A DNA stretch of 64,000 bases from Tenodera sinensis (Eukaryota; Arthropoda; Insecta; Mantodea; Mantidae), in the NCBI GenBank assembly GCA_030765045.1, contig CM060962.1, positions 266,155,330 to 266,219,329 on the forward strand. Reading direction: 5' to 3'. Shown in pieces: positions 23,655-34,079 of this stretch; within the stretch, counting starts at the first letter, position 1; each line of letters opens with the position of its first letter. The position numbers were made by a program, and so were the translations under genes. The notes below the pieces were generated by a model. That model worked only from the letters and a program-made list of their open reading frames with translations. It was not told where the DNA came from and did no database searches.

Positions 23655-24214
23655 TAATCTAGAACGATAATCTGATTCAGGGTCATTATCCTCATCCACT
23701 GGTTCTCTTATTGTTCCTACGCACCATATCATCCTTGGGAATAGTTTCTTTCCACACTTTCTTCACTTGTTAGTCTCAAATTGCCAATATCTTGGCAAAT
23801 TTTGATAGTATTATATCCTGATCTATTCCTATTACCAGCAAGACTTTCACACGACCTAAACTTCTCTCATGAAATGACAAAGCAGCATCTAAAGTATCTA
23901 TTCGTAAACTATCATATTCCACATAGGTAGTCTTAGAAACTCTGGTCCTCACTGTATTATTGAGTCATTCGGATATTGACTTTTGCAAAGCAGGCTCAAT
24001 AATTCTGGGTCAGCCAGGATTCCAAATGTAGGTTTTGTTGCTTGACTTATATAATAGCGTAGTGAATATTTTAGCTTGTAACCTTCTCAGCTCATAGTCC
24101 GTTACTTTGTGGACATAGTGCATGCTGTGACTTCACATTGTCGACTGCTTATGCAAGAAACTAGCCCAAAAATCTCGCTGAATCTCTTCCAGTTTATTAG
24201 CATTTCTCCTAATA

Positions 24215-24222
24215 GTCATACC
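24215..24222. repeat. hAT target-site duplication (left)
   Basis: gtcatacc here against gtattacc at 26492-26499, 6 of 8 identical. Eight bases is the normal hAT length. Confidence 0.65.
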
Positions 24223-26491
24223 TAGGGCTAGGATATTTATGACCTAAAAATCACCATGATATGCACCAAAAAGTATGCTGCTATGACCAAAAATTTTCAA
24301 AATATGCACAATAACATAATAATTATGACCTAATAATATTACAGTTATGTAAAAGTTATATTGTAAAATAAATTTGTAAGTCAGTTTTGATAATGAACTA
24401 TTTATTTGAGAATAAAATGCACAGGAGAAGTAAACTAAACTATGCAATTTGAAATTCCAGTATGATTTTATTAACAATTTAGGAACATAGTTAACCTATC
24501 TGCCTTTCACATCCTCATTCTACTTCATATAAGCTCTGAATTGCAATACACAATGAATACCTTGTGCAAATGTTCAAATAAAGACGATTTCCTATTGTCA
24601 GCCAACAAAGCCTTGTACTTCGAAAAGCTCCTTTCTACTTCAGCTGATACAAGAGGAGCATATTTAAAATAAACGATATCATTTGAATCTAAATCTGAGT
24701 GATTAAAAGAGAACTTTTCACCCAACAAAATCATTGAAATGGAACACAGTGTATTATACGCTTCGTTTTTTTCTAACAACTTTTCCATTTTCTTTGACAC
24801 TTCTTTTCCCAATTTACCACAAACACCCTCTAATTTATTCACAACTTCTTTCACTTGTACTATCTGCATCACTAGTGGCACTTCTGATTCCTCCAAAGCA
24901 ATTATGACAGGAATAAATCCAAAATTTGATTTTATGTATGTAACTTTGCCTGAAATTTCACCATTATACATTAATTATTGGGCTGGTCCAATTGAAGTAG
25001 CTTCACTACTATCGAATGAATCAATGATGCTTTTCACAACATTGAGGTTCTGGTAGTAATACTTGCAGGCATCAACCCAGGACTCCCATCTTGTCAAAAT
25101 GGGAGATGGTGGTAAGGGAATGTTTGGAGGTAACAACTTAAATGCTACAACACGTGAAGGGGCTTTAAAAATACCTTTCTGACACACCCAATAAATGTGT
25201 CAACGTCACTGAATTTACTACGAATCTGTTCTGCAACTTGATGCAAGGCGTGAGCTAAACAAGTCACATGCACCATTTTACTGTACAATGCTGTTAGAGA
25301 ATCGGCAGCTTTCACCATATAAGGTGCAGCCTCCGTTACATTGTCATGCTTAACACCTTCGGGCCATAGGTCACCCATAGATATGTCGAACAACTTAGAA
25401 ATGGTGAAACAATTTACTTTTTCTAAATGTTCAAAGTTTATTAGAAACTTTTCATCTGGACCGTCTTCTTCCAAGTTCCCACAATGATATTTGCAATATA
25501 TCTTCCCATACAGTCTGCCTTTAATCAATTGATACCCACGTGTTTTTATTTACAAGTCTGATTTGTTGCATTGTTTTTTCGTAGTTTCGGCTGAAAAAGT
25601 TCTTTCTTAATGTGGAAGAATCAGGAAGAGATTTGCCTGTGTATTTTTCTAAGAATTCACGAAATTTTGGATGGCTTAGTTTACTTAAGGGAATATCAGC
25701 TCAAAGGAAAGCTGTACAAAGTTCTTCACAGAATGGTAAATACGAATGTCGGATTCCCCTAGGAGTATTTGCTGTAGTGTTTTTTTTTTTTTTTTTTTCA
25801 ATTCGTTGTACTCCACGTTTGTGTTTACCTGTTGCCACATGCTGCTGAACGCTAAATTCCTTCTCCACAGTTATTCTTACGTCGCACAGTTTACAATACA
25901 GTATTTTACCATCACTTGAAAATAGTTTCTCACCACATTGAGACACAAATCTTTATAGTTTTACTTGAACATTTTTCTTCACTTTGGGCATATTTCTGAA
26001 CTGTAATGCACACGCTTACGACTTCAATAAGACTGAATAACACAATGAGTGAATTAGACACTTGTCTACAGTCCAGGGTTCAGAATGACATAATCAGCTA
26101 CCTGCTCATAGTGTAACAATAGATTACACAAACTCACTGATGTGTAAGGGTGAAGTCCATATTGTGAATTCAAAGGAACAGCGAAGGAAGATAGATACTT
26201 ACCATTTTCCAGGAAACAAGATGAGGTGCGCAATTCTCAGAAATGTAACACGGAAGAAATAAATTGCATGAGAAAGTTCTTTTCTTCTTGAAAGAGTGAA
26301 AATAGGATGAACGTGACCATTTACTTACTAAAAAATGCCATATCAGAGATAAATGGCCATTTATGCAAAAATGTGACTTAACAAGTTAGGTTAATTCATT
26401 TCTCTGTTTCATAAGAAGCATTTATATGTATTTAAGGAGCATGTCAGTCCTGCCAAAAAATGTATGACCTATCATAAAAATCCTAGCCCAG
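24223..26491 (-). mobile_element. hAT transposon, 2.27 kb, inserted in Mutator-like relic
   Basis: The inverted ends match: tagggctaggatatttatga at the left, and the complement of the right end reads ctgggctaggatttttatga. The 8 bp flanking duplication is diverged, so the insertion is old. The single decayed gene on the minus strand fills most of the interior. The element sits between residues YYGN and TIRR of the Mutator-like transposase. Confidence 0.85.
24525..25946 (-). pseudogene. hAT transposase relic
   Basis: The N-terminus has a BED-like zinc finger with CKLCDVRITVEKEFSVQQH and HVATGKHKR (about 25890-25830). A 19-base A run (25780-25798 on plus as T) sits just after it. Next come EFLEKYTGKSLPDSS and LVNKNTWVSID (25660-25540) and the central part with HVTCLAHALHQVAEQI (about 25265) and ILTRWESWVDACKYYY (about 25090), both typical of hAT catalytic domains. 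The C-terminal dimerisation segment is VYFKYAPLVSAEVERSFSKY (about 24665). The frame breaks near 25690, 25528, 25165 and 24973. The protein resembles the CGBP1-like branch of hAT proteins, an impression from motifs only. Confidence 0.85.
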
Positions 26492-26499
26492 GTATTACC
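26492..26499. repeat. hAT target-site duplication (right)
   Basis: gtattacc, partner of 24215-24222. Confidence 0.65.
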
Positions 26500-27054
26500 A
26501 TAATAGAGCTGTAAGTTGTCTATTGTTTCAGTTAATCTACCCTTCCCAGATACAACCTTTCCATCACCTAGTTTTGGTCCTGAGATTCTCTTTCAGTTTT
26601 CTTAGTTGGGTTCCCATAAGTTTTGTCCAACACACTGAAACTTTTTAATTTGCACATCTCCAAATTATTTCGTTTCCACTACAGTTTTGTGTGCTTTATT
26701 TTCGCCATGCTTTAAATGTTGTGCATACCCATGGCTATACTTATTTATAGAACGTTCAAAGATTTTCGCTACACCTTTAGACTCCATGCCACTACTAACC
26801 CCTGTGTAATTTGCTTCACAGTTCCCGCTTTCTTGTGCAATTTTAGTTAATGTCCATCTCTTTTGTTTGCAATGCATCCCTGATAATACCTCAACATCAA
26901 TAATTTTTCCTGTTGCCACGCTTGTTGCTGAGTTCATACAACTATGACTGGTATGCCCGTGATTTTGCCAACTTCTATTAAGAGCAACAACTAGGTCCTT
27001 GGAATCATTACAAACTACAGCTTCTTTCACTATAATTGACAATGAGAGCTCCGC

Positions 27055-27058
27055 ATAT
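27055..27058. repeat. LTR target-site duplication (left)
   Basis: atat, repeated at 27557-27560. Confidence 0.7.
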
Positions 27059-27556
27059 TGTCACCACGCCCGCCGCATCTAATTGCCGACAACAGCAGTG
27101 TCACCCATCGCATTATTGTCGGCACTACCGCAAAGGAGCCGAAGGAAAGAGACAGAGAATGGCCGCATTGTTGGGGCGCTTGCCGAAAGAGAGAAAAGGA
27201 TAGAGACTTCGAGAATCTTCTGCTTTGTATTTCACCGCAATAACTGAACTTTCCAGAATAGTGCCTGGGAGATATAAATAGCCGTAAAGTGCGAGAGAAG
27301 AGTCAGTCAGACGTATGTGAAGCGTTGAGTAGTCGTGCCGACGGAGAGGACAGACGTATGTGAAGCGTGGAGTAGTCGTGCCGACGGAGAAGGGACAGTT
27401 GTTGTGTTACTAGTTCGGAGCCGTGCTGTTGGAGAATCGGAAAAGACTTTCTTACTGTTGCAACGAGTGTACAAAGTTACTGTTTACGGAAATAAAAGTG
27501 TTTCTTTATCTCGACTACATCTGTCTTCTTTACTTTTACACCCACCAAAAGTCACA
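27059..27556 (+). mobile_element. Solo LTR, 498 bp, inserted in Mutator-like relic
   Basis: It begins tgtcaccacgcc and ends gtcaca (TG to CA), flanked by the 4 bp duplication atat. A TATA box (gatataaata, 27271-27280) and a downstream polyadenylation signal (aataaa, 27490-27495) lie in the order expected of U3-R-U5 on the plus strand. A 43 bp tandem duplication follows the TATA box (units start at 27308 and 27351). No internal retrotransposon sequence is present, so it is a solo LTR left by recombination. The superfamily cannot be decided from the LTR; 4 bp duplications are common in Gypsy and BEL/Pao elements. Confidence 0.85.
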
Positions 27557-27560
27557 ATAT
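27557..27560. repeat. LTR target-site duplication (right)
   Basis: Second copy of atat. Confidence 0.7.
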
Positions 27561-27840
27561 TCTCTAACAGCACTGCTTAAAGCCTTATAATAAAATGGAA
27601 ATTTAGAGTGTGATTCTGCCAAGTTCATTCCACCACAGATGTTTCCACTGCGGTTTGTCTCTTCCCCTGTACAAGCCTATGCACTGATCTTGTGTTTATG
27701 CCATACCCATTCTTATTATGTTCTGAGGTGTAAACATTGTCTTGTGTACCACAACCACTAAATTACTTTCTAATCCTACCCTATTGCTTTTATCTTTATA
27801 GTAAGAGTTGCCCATCACAGAATTTGCTTTGCACAAAAGT

Positions 27841-30363
27841 GTTCAGAACTTTAGAAGATATACGTACATTAACTATGTTATTGCGTTAATTAATTATATA
27901 CGCACATGTCTGCATTTGTTTCCCAGTATACATGTTTTCCACCAGGTATTTTTGTTGCTGAACTGCGCTGGTCACTTTTAAGGGGAGGCATCTGTGAAAA
28001 TGACTAAAATTCACAATTCTTGTCACAATGATGTGAAAATTTGTATGCACGTGTGCCAAAGCATATCTAGTAGTGTTGTATTCTTCTCGCACCTGGCACC
28101 TGGCTGTAGGCAAGGCGGGATGGGATTATCTGTTTGGGTGCTGAGCGGGAGCAATTAGGTGAGGTTTCCTGGATATTCCAGTTGAAATCACACAACAAAT
28201 GATGTTAAAGGATTTGTTTATATACAGTATGGAACAGGCTTCAAGGAATATGGGCAGAGTATGCACCATCCGACATGGACTCGTTGACAATGGCGGGCCA
28301 AAGGACATCGCCTCCTTGGTGACTGGGGTTTGTATACTCTGGCTACATTGTTCTGGAACATTCTGTGGGTAAAGTACACATTAGGGTTCCATATTCCACA
28401 CAATCATAAGAAACTGTTATGTGGCAGGCTTCTGGAATGTTCCACCCTTCCTTGTTAACTCCCCTTGACGTTAAAAGTGAACTTCCAGACAGTCACACAT
28501 ACCAGTGTCAAAGTTCAACTAGCTATTCCTCCACCCAAGTTTACAGAATACTTCTGCTTAAAACCTATTGCTCACATATTATTATATTTAAATTCCAAAT
28601 ATCTCATTATTCCATAATTATTTTCAATTGCACAATGTTACCTATATTACCCTGAGATAACCTTCCCGTATTCTACTAATTATAATTCATACTACTCTCG
28701 TACTACAGTAAATAAAAAATTAAATATTAAATATTACATTTTGTATGTAGGATAGTTTATGCAAAAATAACGAGAAAAGTATTTATTGGGTTTTTTTACT
28801 GCAAATTTTAGTGCAGGCAGTATAAGAAATTATTCATATGAAATATTAATTGTTATAAATAAAGTAATCTCCAGCTATGTGTTTCTTTTGATTGTATCTA
28901 CAAAACCTGGTACTTTTATTTAGCTATGTCATACAGTTTTGGAGAAAAAAGTTACTGATGGTCATTTTTCTTCAAATTATTAATAATTTTCAAAATCAAA
29001 ATTCAATAACAATTAAACAGCGCTATCTACAGAATTTAAAATACTAAGTTTTATGATTTTTATCTAAGAATACATGCACAAAATTTCAAATCCGTCTATT
29101 TAGAATTGCACTAGAGGTAGTATTTTGAAGGTTAAAAATGTAAAAAAAAAAAAAAAAACAGTATAAAGTGAAGAAAAACAACTTTAAAGTTTGAAGTGTC
29201 TGGCCACATATGTTTACTGTTTTAGAATTCCCCTGGATCATATCAAGGTTCTTCACTTAACTGTAGAGCTTCTTCTTGTTCCTTAAATTTTGCTACTCTT
29301 ATTTCCTTTTTTTTTTTTTTTTTTTTAAATTTAAAAGTAGTTGTGACCCTTACACAGAGAGCAGCCTCACAACCCAAATTGAATTCAATAATAGCTGAAG
29401 TCAGTGCAACTTAGAATTTCTTTTTAGAAACAAAGATTATTGTATAAAATTAAAAAAAAAATCCAGATCACGTGAATAACACATGTACACATATCAAAAT
29501 TTCGCCATACAAAAGTACTATTTTACCGGAATGAATGGTTGTAGAAAATCCCTCAAGATGTCTGCTTGTATCTCACCATCACTGAATCTGGTAGCCTGGT
29601 TTAAACTTCAAAATTATATGCCATTTTGCCGGAATGGGATTATGGAATGCATTTCAGAAGCCACGCCCACTCGCACATAGGCATTTAAATCATGGCGTAA
29701 CAGCCTTTTAAATGGCTATGTCACTTAAGTGATGGTAGATTCTGAAAGTACAGGGTACAAACAGAATTTTAAGGCAAAGAAGGAAAAATAGGGTTTTTCA
29801 TTATGTTTGCACAAATTTCACGGATGCTTTCACCTTAAAACTGGCCTACCCGTATTTTGAAAGCTGAAACTTCCACTAGCAACACTATCACTACAACTGT
29901 TTAAACTATCACAATTCACACTAACACTAGTTACAGCTTCTACACAGTAATCTTTTACTTTTGCTGGGCCTCCAGCTGATAACAGAAACTTTGCTACAGG
30001 TTTGCTCACACACAAATCTTACCATGTTGCTAATACGCTGTACTTAACCTTCAAAATCACTGTTGCCCTCGCACGCATTTCCCTTCAGTGCAAACCAAAA
30101 TAATACAGTACTCGCTAAAATCGCGCGCACTTTACGTGCATTGCACCGACAATTTCATACGGACTCCGATTAGCTTTAATTTTATTACCTTAGATTTTCA
30201 GTGCCAAAAATGTAGCTTTTAGACACCTAAACCTAAGACTAGACGACGAAAAGGCGTGGCGCAAACTACTTTGAGGATTTAGTTTGAGACTATTTGCGCC
30301 ACCTGTTTACGCAGCAACTCTACAGAAAAAAGTTGCATTAGTATTAAGTATTGTTGGATATAA
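27841..30363. other. Unassigned AT-rich stretch
   Basis: It probably contains the 5' non-coding part of the Mutator-like element. Poly-A/T runs lie at about 29143-29158 and 29309-29326. A perfect 10 bp inverted repeat, gtggcgcaaa (30256-30265) and tttgcgccac (30293-30302), occurs near the right end. No gene is recognised. Confidence 0.35.
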
Positions 30364-30955
30364 TGTAAAAAAGACGACAAAATCCACACCAATTATTTTT
30401 TTCTCACTTTATTTTCTTCTAAAGCTTTTGCACAAATACACGGTTCTCTTTTACTGACGTTAACACAGTTTACAATCTTTCGTGGTATTATAACTCAAAG
30501 TGTTTTCTTTTCGTAACCTCGACTCAGTCCTTTCACTGTCTTTCGTCGGTTTTTCTGTCTCTCATACACTAACTCTGACGATAAAATCAATCAAGTCACT
30601 AAAACGTCTTCACTACGACACGATGTATCTTTCACGACAATACCACACACACAGCTGTCTCTCACTCGCTGACACATTAACCGAATCAAGGTCTGTAACT
30701 GCAACTCCTATAACTCGTCTTGTCTTCTTATATAGCGAGAATGACGTAACACGGACCTTTCTTAAACATCTACGAACACGCCGGCTGCCGGCACTTTTAG
30801 AATGTTCCAGCAATCCTTTGTTACGTGCCACACTCATTGTTGTTAGTCACGTGTTTGCTCAGGTGAGTGGTGTAGGAAGGCTTGACCTTGAGCGCCTTTT
30901 TAGGCGCAGTCCCGGCTGTCCTTTGCTGTTATGCCACTGCCGTGGGTCGGCTACA
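30364..30955 (-). mobile_element. Solo LTR, 592 bp, family shared with 40677-41360
   Basis: On the minus strand it starts tgtagccgacccacggcag and ends gacgacaaaa-type sequence with TTTTTTACA. The TATA box is the complement of cttatatag (30727-30735). The family landmarks 'caaacacgtgac', 'ccggcgtgttcgtagatg' and 'gttaacgtcagtaaaagag' are all shared, in order, with the plus-strand LTR at 40677-41360. No internal domain and no convincing duplication of flanking bases was found. A 157-codon frame here is incidental. Confidence 0.75.
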
Positions 30956-31094
30956 CAATATTTTGTGTGGTGAAGTGATTATTAAATATAGACTATAAGG
31001 TCAAAGTGTGTTATTAAGTGGAAATAAATTTAACTCAGTTCATACTGTGGGATTTTAAACTTAGTTTAATTCTCACTTACGCCCGTTTGAGAAG
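30956..31094. other. Possible LTR-like tail fragment
   Basis: The segment ends cgcccgtttgagaagcgctaca and holds an aataaa motif near 31023, as at the U5 end of an LTR. It has no partner in the window, so this is only a possibility. Confidence 0.25.
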
Positions 31095-31256
31095 CGCTAC
31101 ATGGAAAACGAAGGTAAATTCCTTACAGTTTAGCAAAAATCTCAATCTTGACATTCATCCAAACCAAACAATTAACGTCAAATAATTGAGATATTCATTG
31201 TTATTGGTTTTTTTTTCTCCAATAGTTATACTCTGTCTTAAATGGGAAGTCAATAT
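31095..31256 (+). repeat. R900 repeat, copy 7 (part before SINE-A)
   Basis: Contains 'aataattgagatattcattg' and 'ttattggtttttttttctcc' in the family order. It resumes at 31589 after the SINE. Confidence 0.6.
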
Positions 31257-31264
31257 TCTTTTTC
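31257..31264. repeat. Target-site duplication of nested SINE-A (left)
   Basis: tctttttc, repeated at 31581-31588. The low complexity lowers confidence. Confidence 0.55.
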
Positions 31265-31464
31265 TTCTTCTTCCCCAGCCCCCTCTCCTTTTCTGGTAGT
31301 GTTTAACGAACACTTTTACGACTACGGCACCGCAGGCGGTGACACTAATGATACATGGAATGAAGATGGAGAACCGATGGAATCAGATGGCGGGATAATC
31401 GCAAAACCCGGAGAACCCCCCCCCCTTCCCGCCTGCATCGGTTTGTGCAACACAAACCCCACAT

Positions 31465-31475
31465 GCTGTGATCGA
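31465..31475. repeat. Target-site duplication of 55 bp stub I (left)
   Basis: gctgtgatcga, repeated exactly at 31531-31541. Confidence 0.9.
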
Positions 31476-31530
31476 GTGAGTGAGTGTGTTGGGTTTAAGG
31501 GCCCGTCGACAACTTGGTCATTAGGGCCCC
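31476..31530 (-). mobile_element. Ultra-short retroposed stub I, 55 bp
   Basis: Read on the minus strand it is ggggccctaatgaccaagtt, then gtcgacgggcccttaaaccc, then aacacactcactcac. It differs at one base from the 55 bp stub at 31888-31942 and is flanked by a perfect 11 bp duplication of SINE-A sequence. It lacks both an intact tRNA-like promoter and any coding sequence. Confidence 0.9.
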
Positions 31531-31541
31531 GCTGTGATCGA
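31531..31541. repeat. Target-site duplication of 55 bp stub I (right)
   Basis: Second copy of gctgtgatcga. Confidence 0.9.
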
Positions 31542-31580
31542 ACCTGGTGATGAGAGGTGAATGGTCTAACCACTTGTCCA

Positions 31581-31588
31581 TCTTTTTC
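31581..31588. repeat. Target-site duplication of nested SINE-A (right)
   Basis: tctttttc, partner of 31257-31264. Confidence 0.55.
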
Positions 31589-31850
31589 CCCTGAGCTGGC
31601 CGTGTAAAGAGAATAGAATTTCAAAGCCATCACATAGCAACCAGCTCTTAAAGGATTTGACTATTGCTTAAGCCTGCTATATTCTTTTATTCCCATTGTA
31701 TCTGTAAGAAGATATGTAATAAAACTATTTGTGCAAAAGTTTCTGTGAAATGAAATGAAGTAGATAGATGACTAAGCGATTGTTAGAATAGTTTGTCCTA
31801 GAGTGAGTAGAGAACGTATATGAGAGTAACACATCAAACTTTTCAGCATG
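31589..31850 (+). repeat. R900 repeat, copy 7 (continuation)
   Basis: 'catcacatagcaaccagctc' (31629), 'gtaataaaactatttgtgca' and the distal terminal block 'gagtgagtagagaacgtata' (31801) follow the consensus to its end. Confidence 0.75.
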
Positions 31851-31873
31851 CACTTCAGCCGGTTGTGGCCCAT

Positions 31874-31887
31874 TCATCTATAAATAA
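31874..31887. repeat. Target-site duplication of 55 bp stub II (left)
   Basis: tcatctataaataa, repeated exactly at 31943-31956. Confidence 0.93.
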
Positions 31888-31942
31888 GGGGCCCTAATGA
31901 CCAAGTTGTCGACGGGCCCTTAAACCCGACACACTCACTCAC
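31888..31942 (+). mobile_element. Ultra-short retroposed stub II, 55 bp
   Basis: It has the same 55 bp as stub I, with one substitution, and is flanked by a perfect 14 bp duplication. It begins with the same GGGGCCCTAATGACC and ends with the same two CTCA units. Two independent insertions with the same two ends argue for a defined unit and not for random truncation of a longer element. Confidence 0.92.
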
Positions 31943-31956
31943 TCATCTATAAATAA
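31943..31956. repeat. Target-site duplication of 55 bp stub II (right)
   Basis: Second copy of tcatctataaataa. Confidence 0.93.
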
Positions 31957-33194
31957 TACTGAGTCCGAGTAATTACGTTTAAGAGTGCGAGTTTTATTAA
32001 AATACCCGCAGATTTTCTGCAAAACATCTTGATTTTAAACTGTAACGTCAGCTTAAGGCATAAAAAACCTGAACATCTAAAACTTTTGATGTTTGAAATA
32101 ATTAAAAAGTTTTAATTACTCCTTGCGAATAGCGTGAGGACTCTGATACAATAAACTTTTTAAGCACACCTGATAGGTTTACATAAGTCCAGGAATTCGA
32201 AAATGATGAGAGTAATTTTTAAAAGTTACTACTTTTGGTATGAATGCGTTGCTTAAGGTTAACTTTAAATGTAATTAATTAGTAAAGTTTAGTTTGTGCA
32301 ATTAATATTTGTATAACATTTCGTTATATAAAGAGCAGCTGAACAAAAACCTCGGTAGCGAGGTGATCGCAAAGATGCTGCACCCTTTTCCCTGAAAAAA
32401 CAGCGTTGACCTAATTATTAGACTTCTCTTCAACTGCTGTAGCTGAAAGAAATCCAATTACGCCCTTAAAAGGCATAAACTACTCTCCAGGGGAACAGAG
32501 TTCGAAAATCGCTTTATTACACATTTGCAGTGCGCGATAATTTATCTGTGAGTGGTTTATATTTCATCAAGTTTGTTAGGTGGAGCTGAAAAGAATGGGG
32601 GTAAAAAAATCTTAGGTAAAAATTGTTGAAACATCTCTTGAAAACGTTGCAATTTAATTTTTGCTCCCTTCTGTGTTTATGGCAGGGGGAAGAGGATGGG
32701 GATAAAAGAAAGGAGAAGGCGGTAGTGGTACACTTGACTCTACCTTGAATCATCTTCTGATTTATAGAGGAAATTAATAAACTGCCTCCGTCCCAAAGAA
32801 ACCGTCCCTAGGGTTGAAGGAAGGAAGGAAGTTCTCCCCACCACTCCACTCCAAGTAATCACATCCCCCTCACAATACTCCCGGGAACTTGTTCTCATAT
32901 TGCTGCATTGTATCTTACATTATTAATTTCAAATCTAAGAGAAAATAAGACAAATTTCTTTTCTGTTTTCTTGCTTCGCGCTGTTTTATCCCGTCGGAGT
33001 TCTATCCATCACCTCTTAAAGGATAAAAGTTGTGTTATTATTGGCAGCATAAAAAGAACGTCATCTCTCATTATTGCTGTACTCCGAATACGATACACTG
33101 TGATAATAGAGCACTGATAAATATTTGAACAAATTAGTCAGAACAAGCGATATAATGATCATGTTTCCAAGTCAGTAGTTCTACTTGCATATAA
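31957..33194. other. Unassigned AT-rich stretch
   Basis: No gene or repeat boundary recognised. Confidence 0.35.
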
Positions 33195-33600
33195 CAAGTA
33201 ATGGGCTTCAGTGTAACGGTGAGACTCTCATTTGAGAGCTCCCCGGTTCGATTCCCATCCTGTGGCCTTGGGTTCTTTGTGGTTTTTCATGGCCGGTAGG
33301 GAAATGCTGGGGTAAAGTATTCTCATCTACCACGTTTTCCGTTCTCATTTCCCTTTCCTTCGGCTTCTTTCTCTTGTTTCAGATGTGCTTCCAGTGGTGC
33401 CAGTCGGTGCCCGTAGACACTAGAGGACTACTTTATTGAAGCAGCTCCAACAGTGGGATGGCTCTTCGAGCTTGAAGCTGTTAGGGACTTCCGTGCATCT
33501 CTGTGGATTGTCTGCATGTGGCTTTTAGCCTCCTGTGGTTCCTTCACTTCATTGCTTCCGTGCTACAGGTGCTCTTCCCAATAAATCTATACAGGTCGCA
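33195..33600 (+). mobile_element. SINE-B copy (divergent head)
   Basis: It has a perfect B box (ggttcgattcc, 33245-33255), a 'tggtttttcatggccggtag' block after it, and the body block 'gctgttagggacttccgtgc' (33478), which is identical in part to the copy at 35975-36475. The 5' end and tail limits are approximate. Confidence 0.7.
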
Positions 33601-33734
33601 GTTCACGAGGTATCCCCCTTCATTTATAAACTATATCTATAGCAGAAATAGTGATGAAGATAACAAGAACAAATGACATTGCAGGTGCACTGATCGCGTT
33701 TCCACTTCGGTACTGTTACTTACAAAAACCAAGC

Positions 33735-33990
33735 AAGATGGCTCCGCGGGAACGGGTGATGCTGCATTCGGGAGCTCGCGGTTGGATTCCACTAAGCCGG
33801 GCACTATCTTGTTTTTTCATGGTTTCCCCGGCATGGTTGGCAAATGTTGGCGTAGTTCCTCTTCTGACACAAATTTCCGGTCTTCTCATTCCCTCTCATT
33901 TCACTTCCCCTCTCATGTTTCATGGGCACTTTAAGGCTGTGTCAGGGATGGAGAGATGGCACAGATGTTATTCATTGGAAGGTTATTTTC
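33735..33990 (+). mobile_element. SINE-B copy, partial
   Basis: It has a tRNA-like head with a degraded B box ('ggttggattcc', 33781), then 'tttttcatggtttccccggc' and a CT-rich block as in 57619-58148. The distal body is too diverged to follow, and a mariner fragment comes next. Confidence 0.6.
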
Positions 33991-34079
33991 GGCCCTGTTA
34001 TGTGGTAGCCTTCTTTGAGCCGCCTAAGGTTGGTCGAATTCTCTCTTCTGCGGTCTTTCTATGTCTTCCTGCGACTTAT

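Larger units (their letters stand above)
23655..27840 (-). pseudogene. Mutator-like transposase relic with two nested insertions
   Basis: The minus-strand coding pieces are 27840-27557, 27058-26500 and 24222-23655. The order fits the arthropod Mutator-like transposase family. FPFYYKALSSAVREY (about 27590) is followed across the LTR by SLSIIVKEAVV, then SWQNHGHTSHSC, TGKIIDVEVLS, CEANYTGVSSGMES and KIFERSINK, then GKGRLTETIDNLQLYYGN. Across the hAT the order continues with TIRRNANKLEEIQRDFWASF and, near the end, TTYVEYDSLRIDTLDAALSF. Removing either insertion with one duplication rejoins the frame across it, so the host frame was locally open when they landed. The usual acidic residue before SWQ is Asn, and the usual DGD block reads HGEN, so catalysis is lost. 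Stops are present elsewhere. A C-terminal relative lies at 7983-8575. Confidence 0.82.
31265..31580 (-). mobile_element. SINE-A copy inside R900, itself carrying a 55 bp stub
   Basis: This is the minus-strand relative of 1354-1597. The head lies at the right (A-box region about 31560-31575, B box split near 31540), and the body has the complements of the 'ctccatcttcattccatgt' and 'tcaccgcctgcggtgccgta' blocks. Without the nested 66 bp (stub plus one duplication) it is 250 bp, close to the 244 bp of the other copy. Several substitutions show that it is older than that copy. Confidence 0.82.

Noticed and set aside
30364..30955. Target-site duplication of this solo LTR
   Set aside because: The flanks (ataa and caat) do not match, so none is claimed.
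30500..30973. 157-codon frame on plus
   Set aside because: Antisense to a solo LTR; no protein similarity seen.
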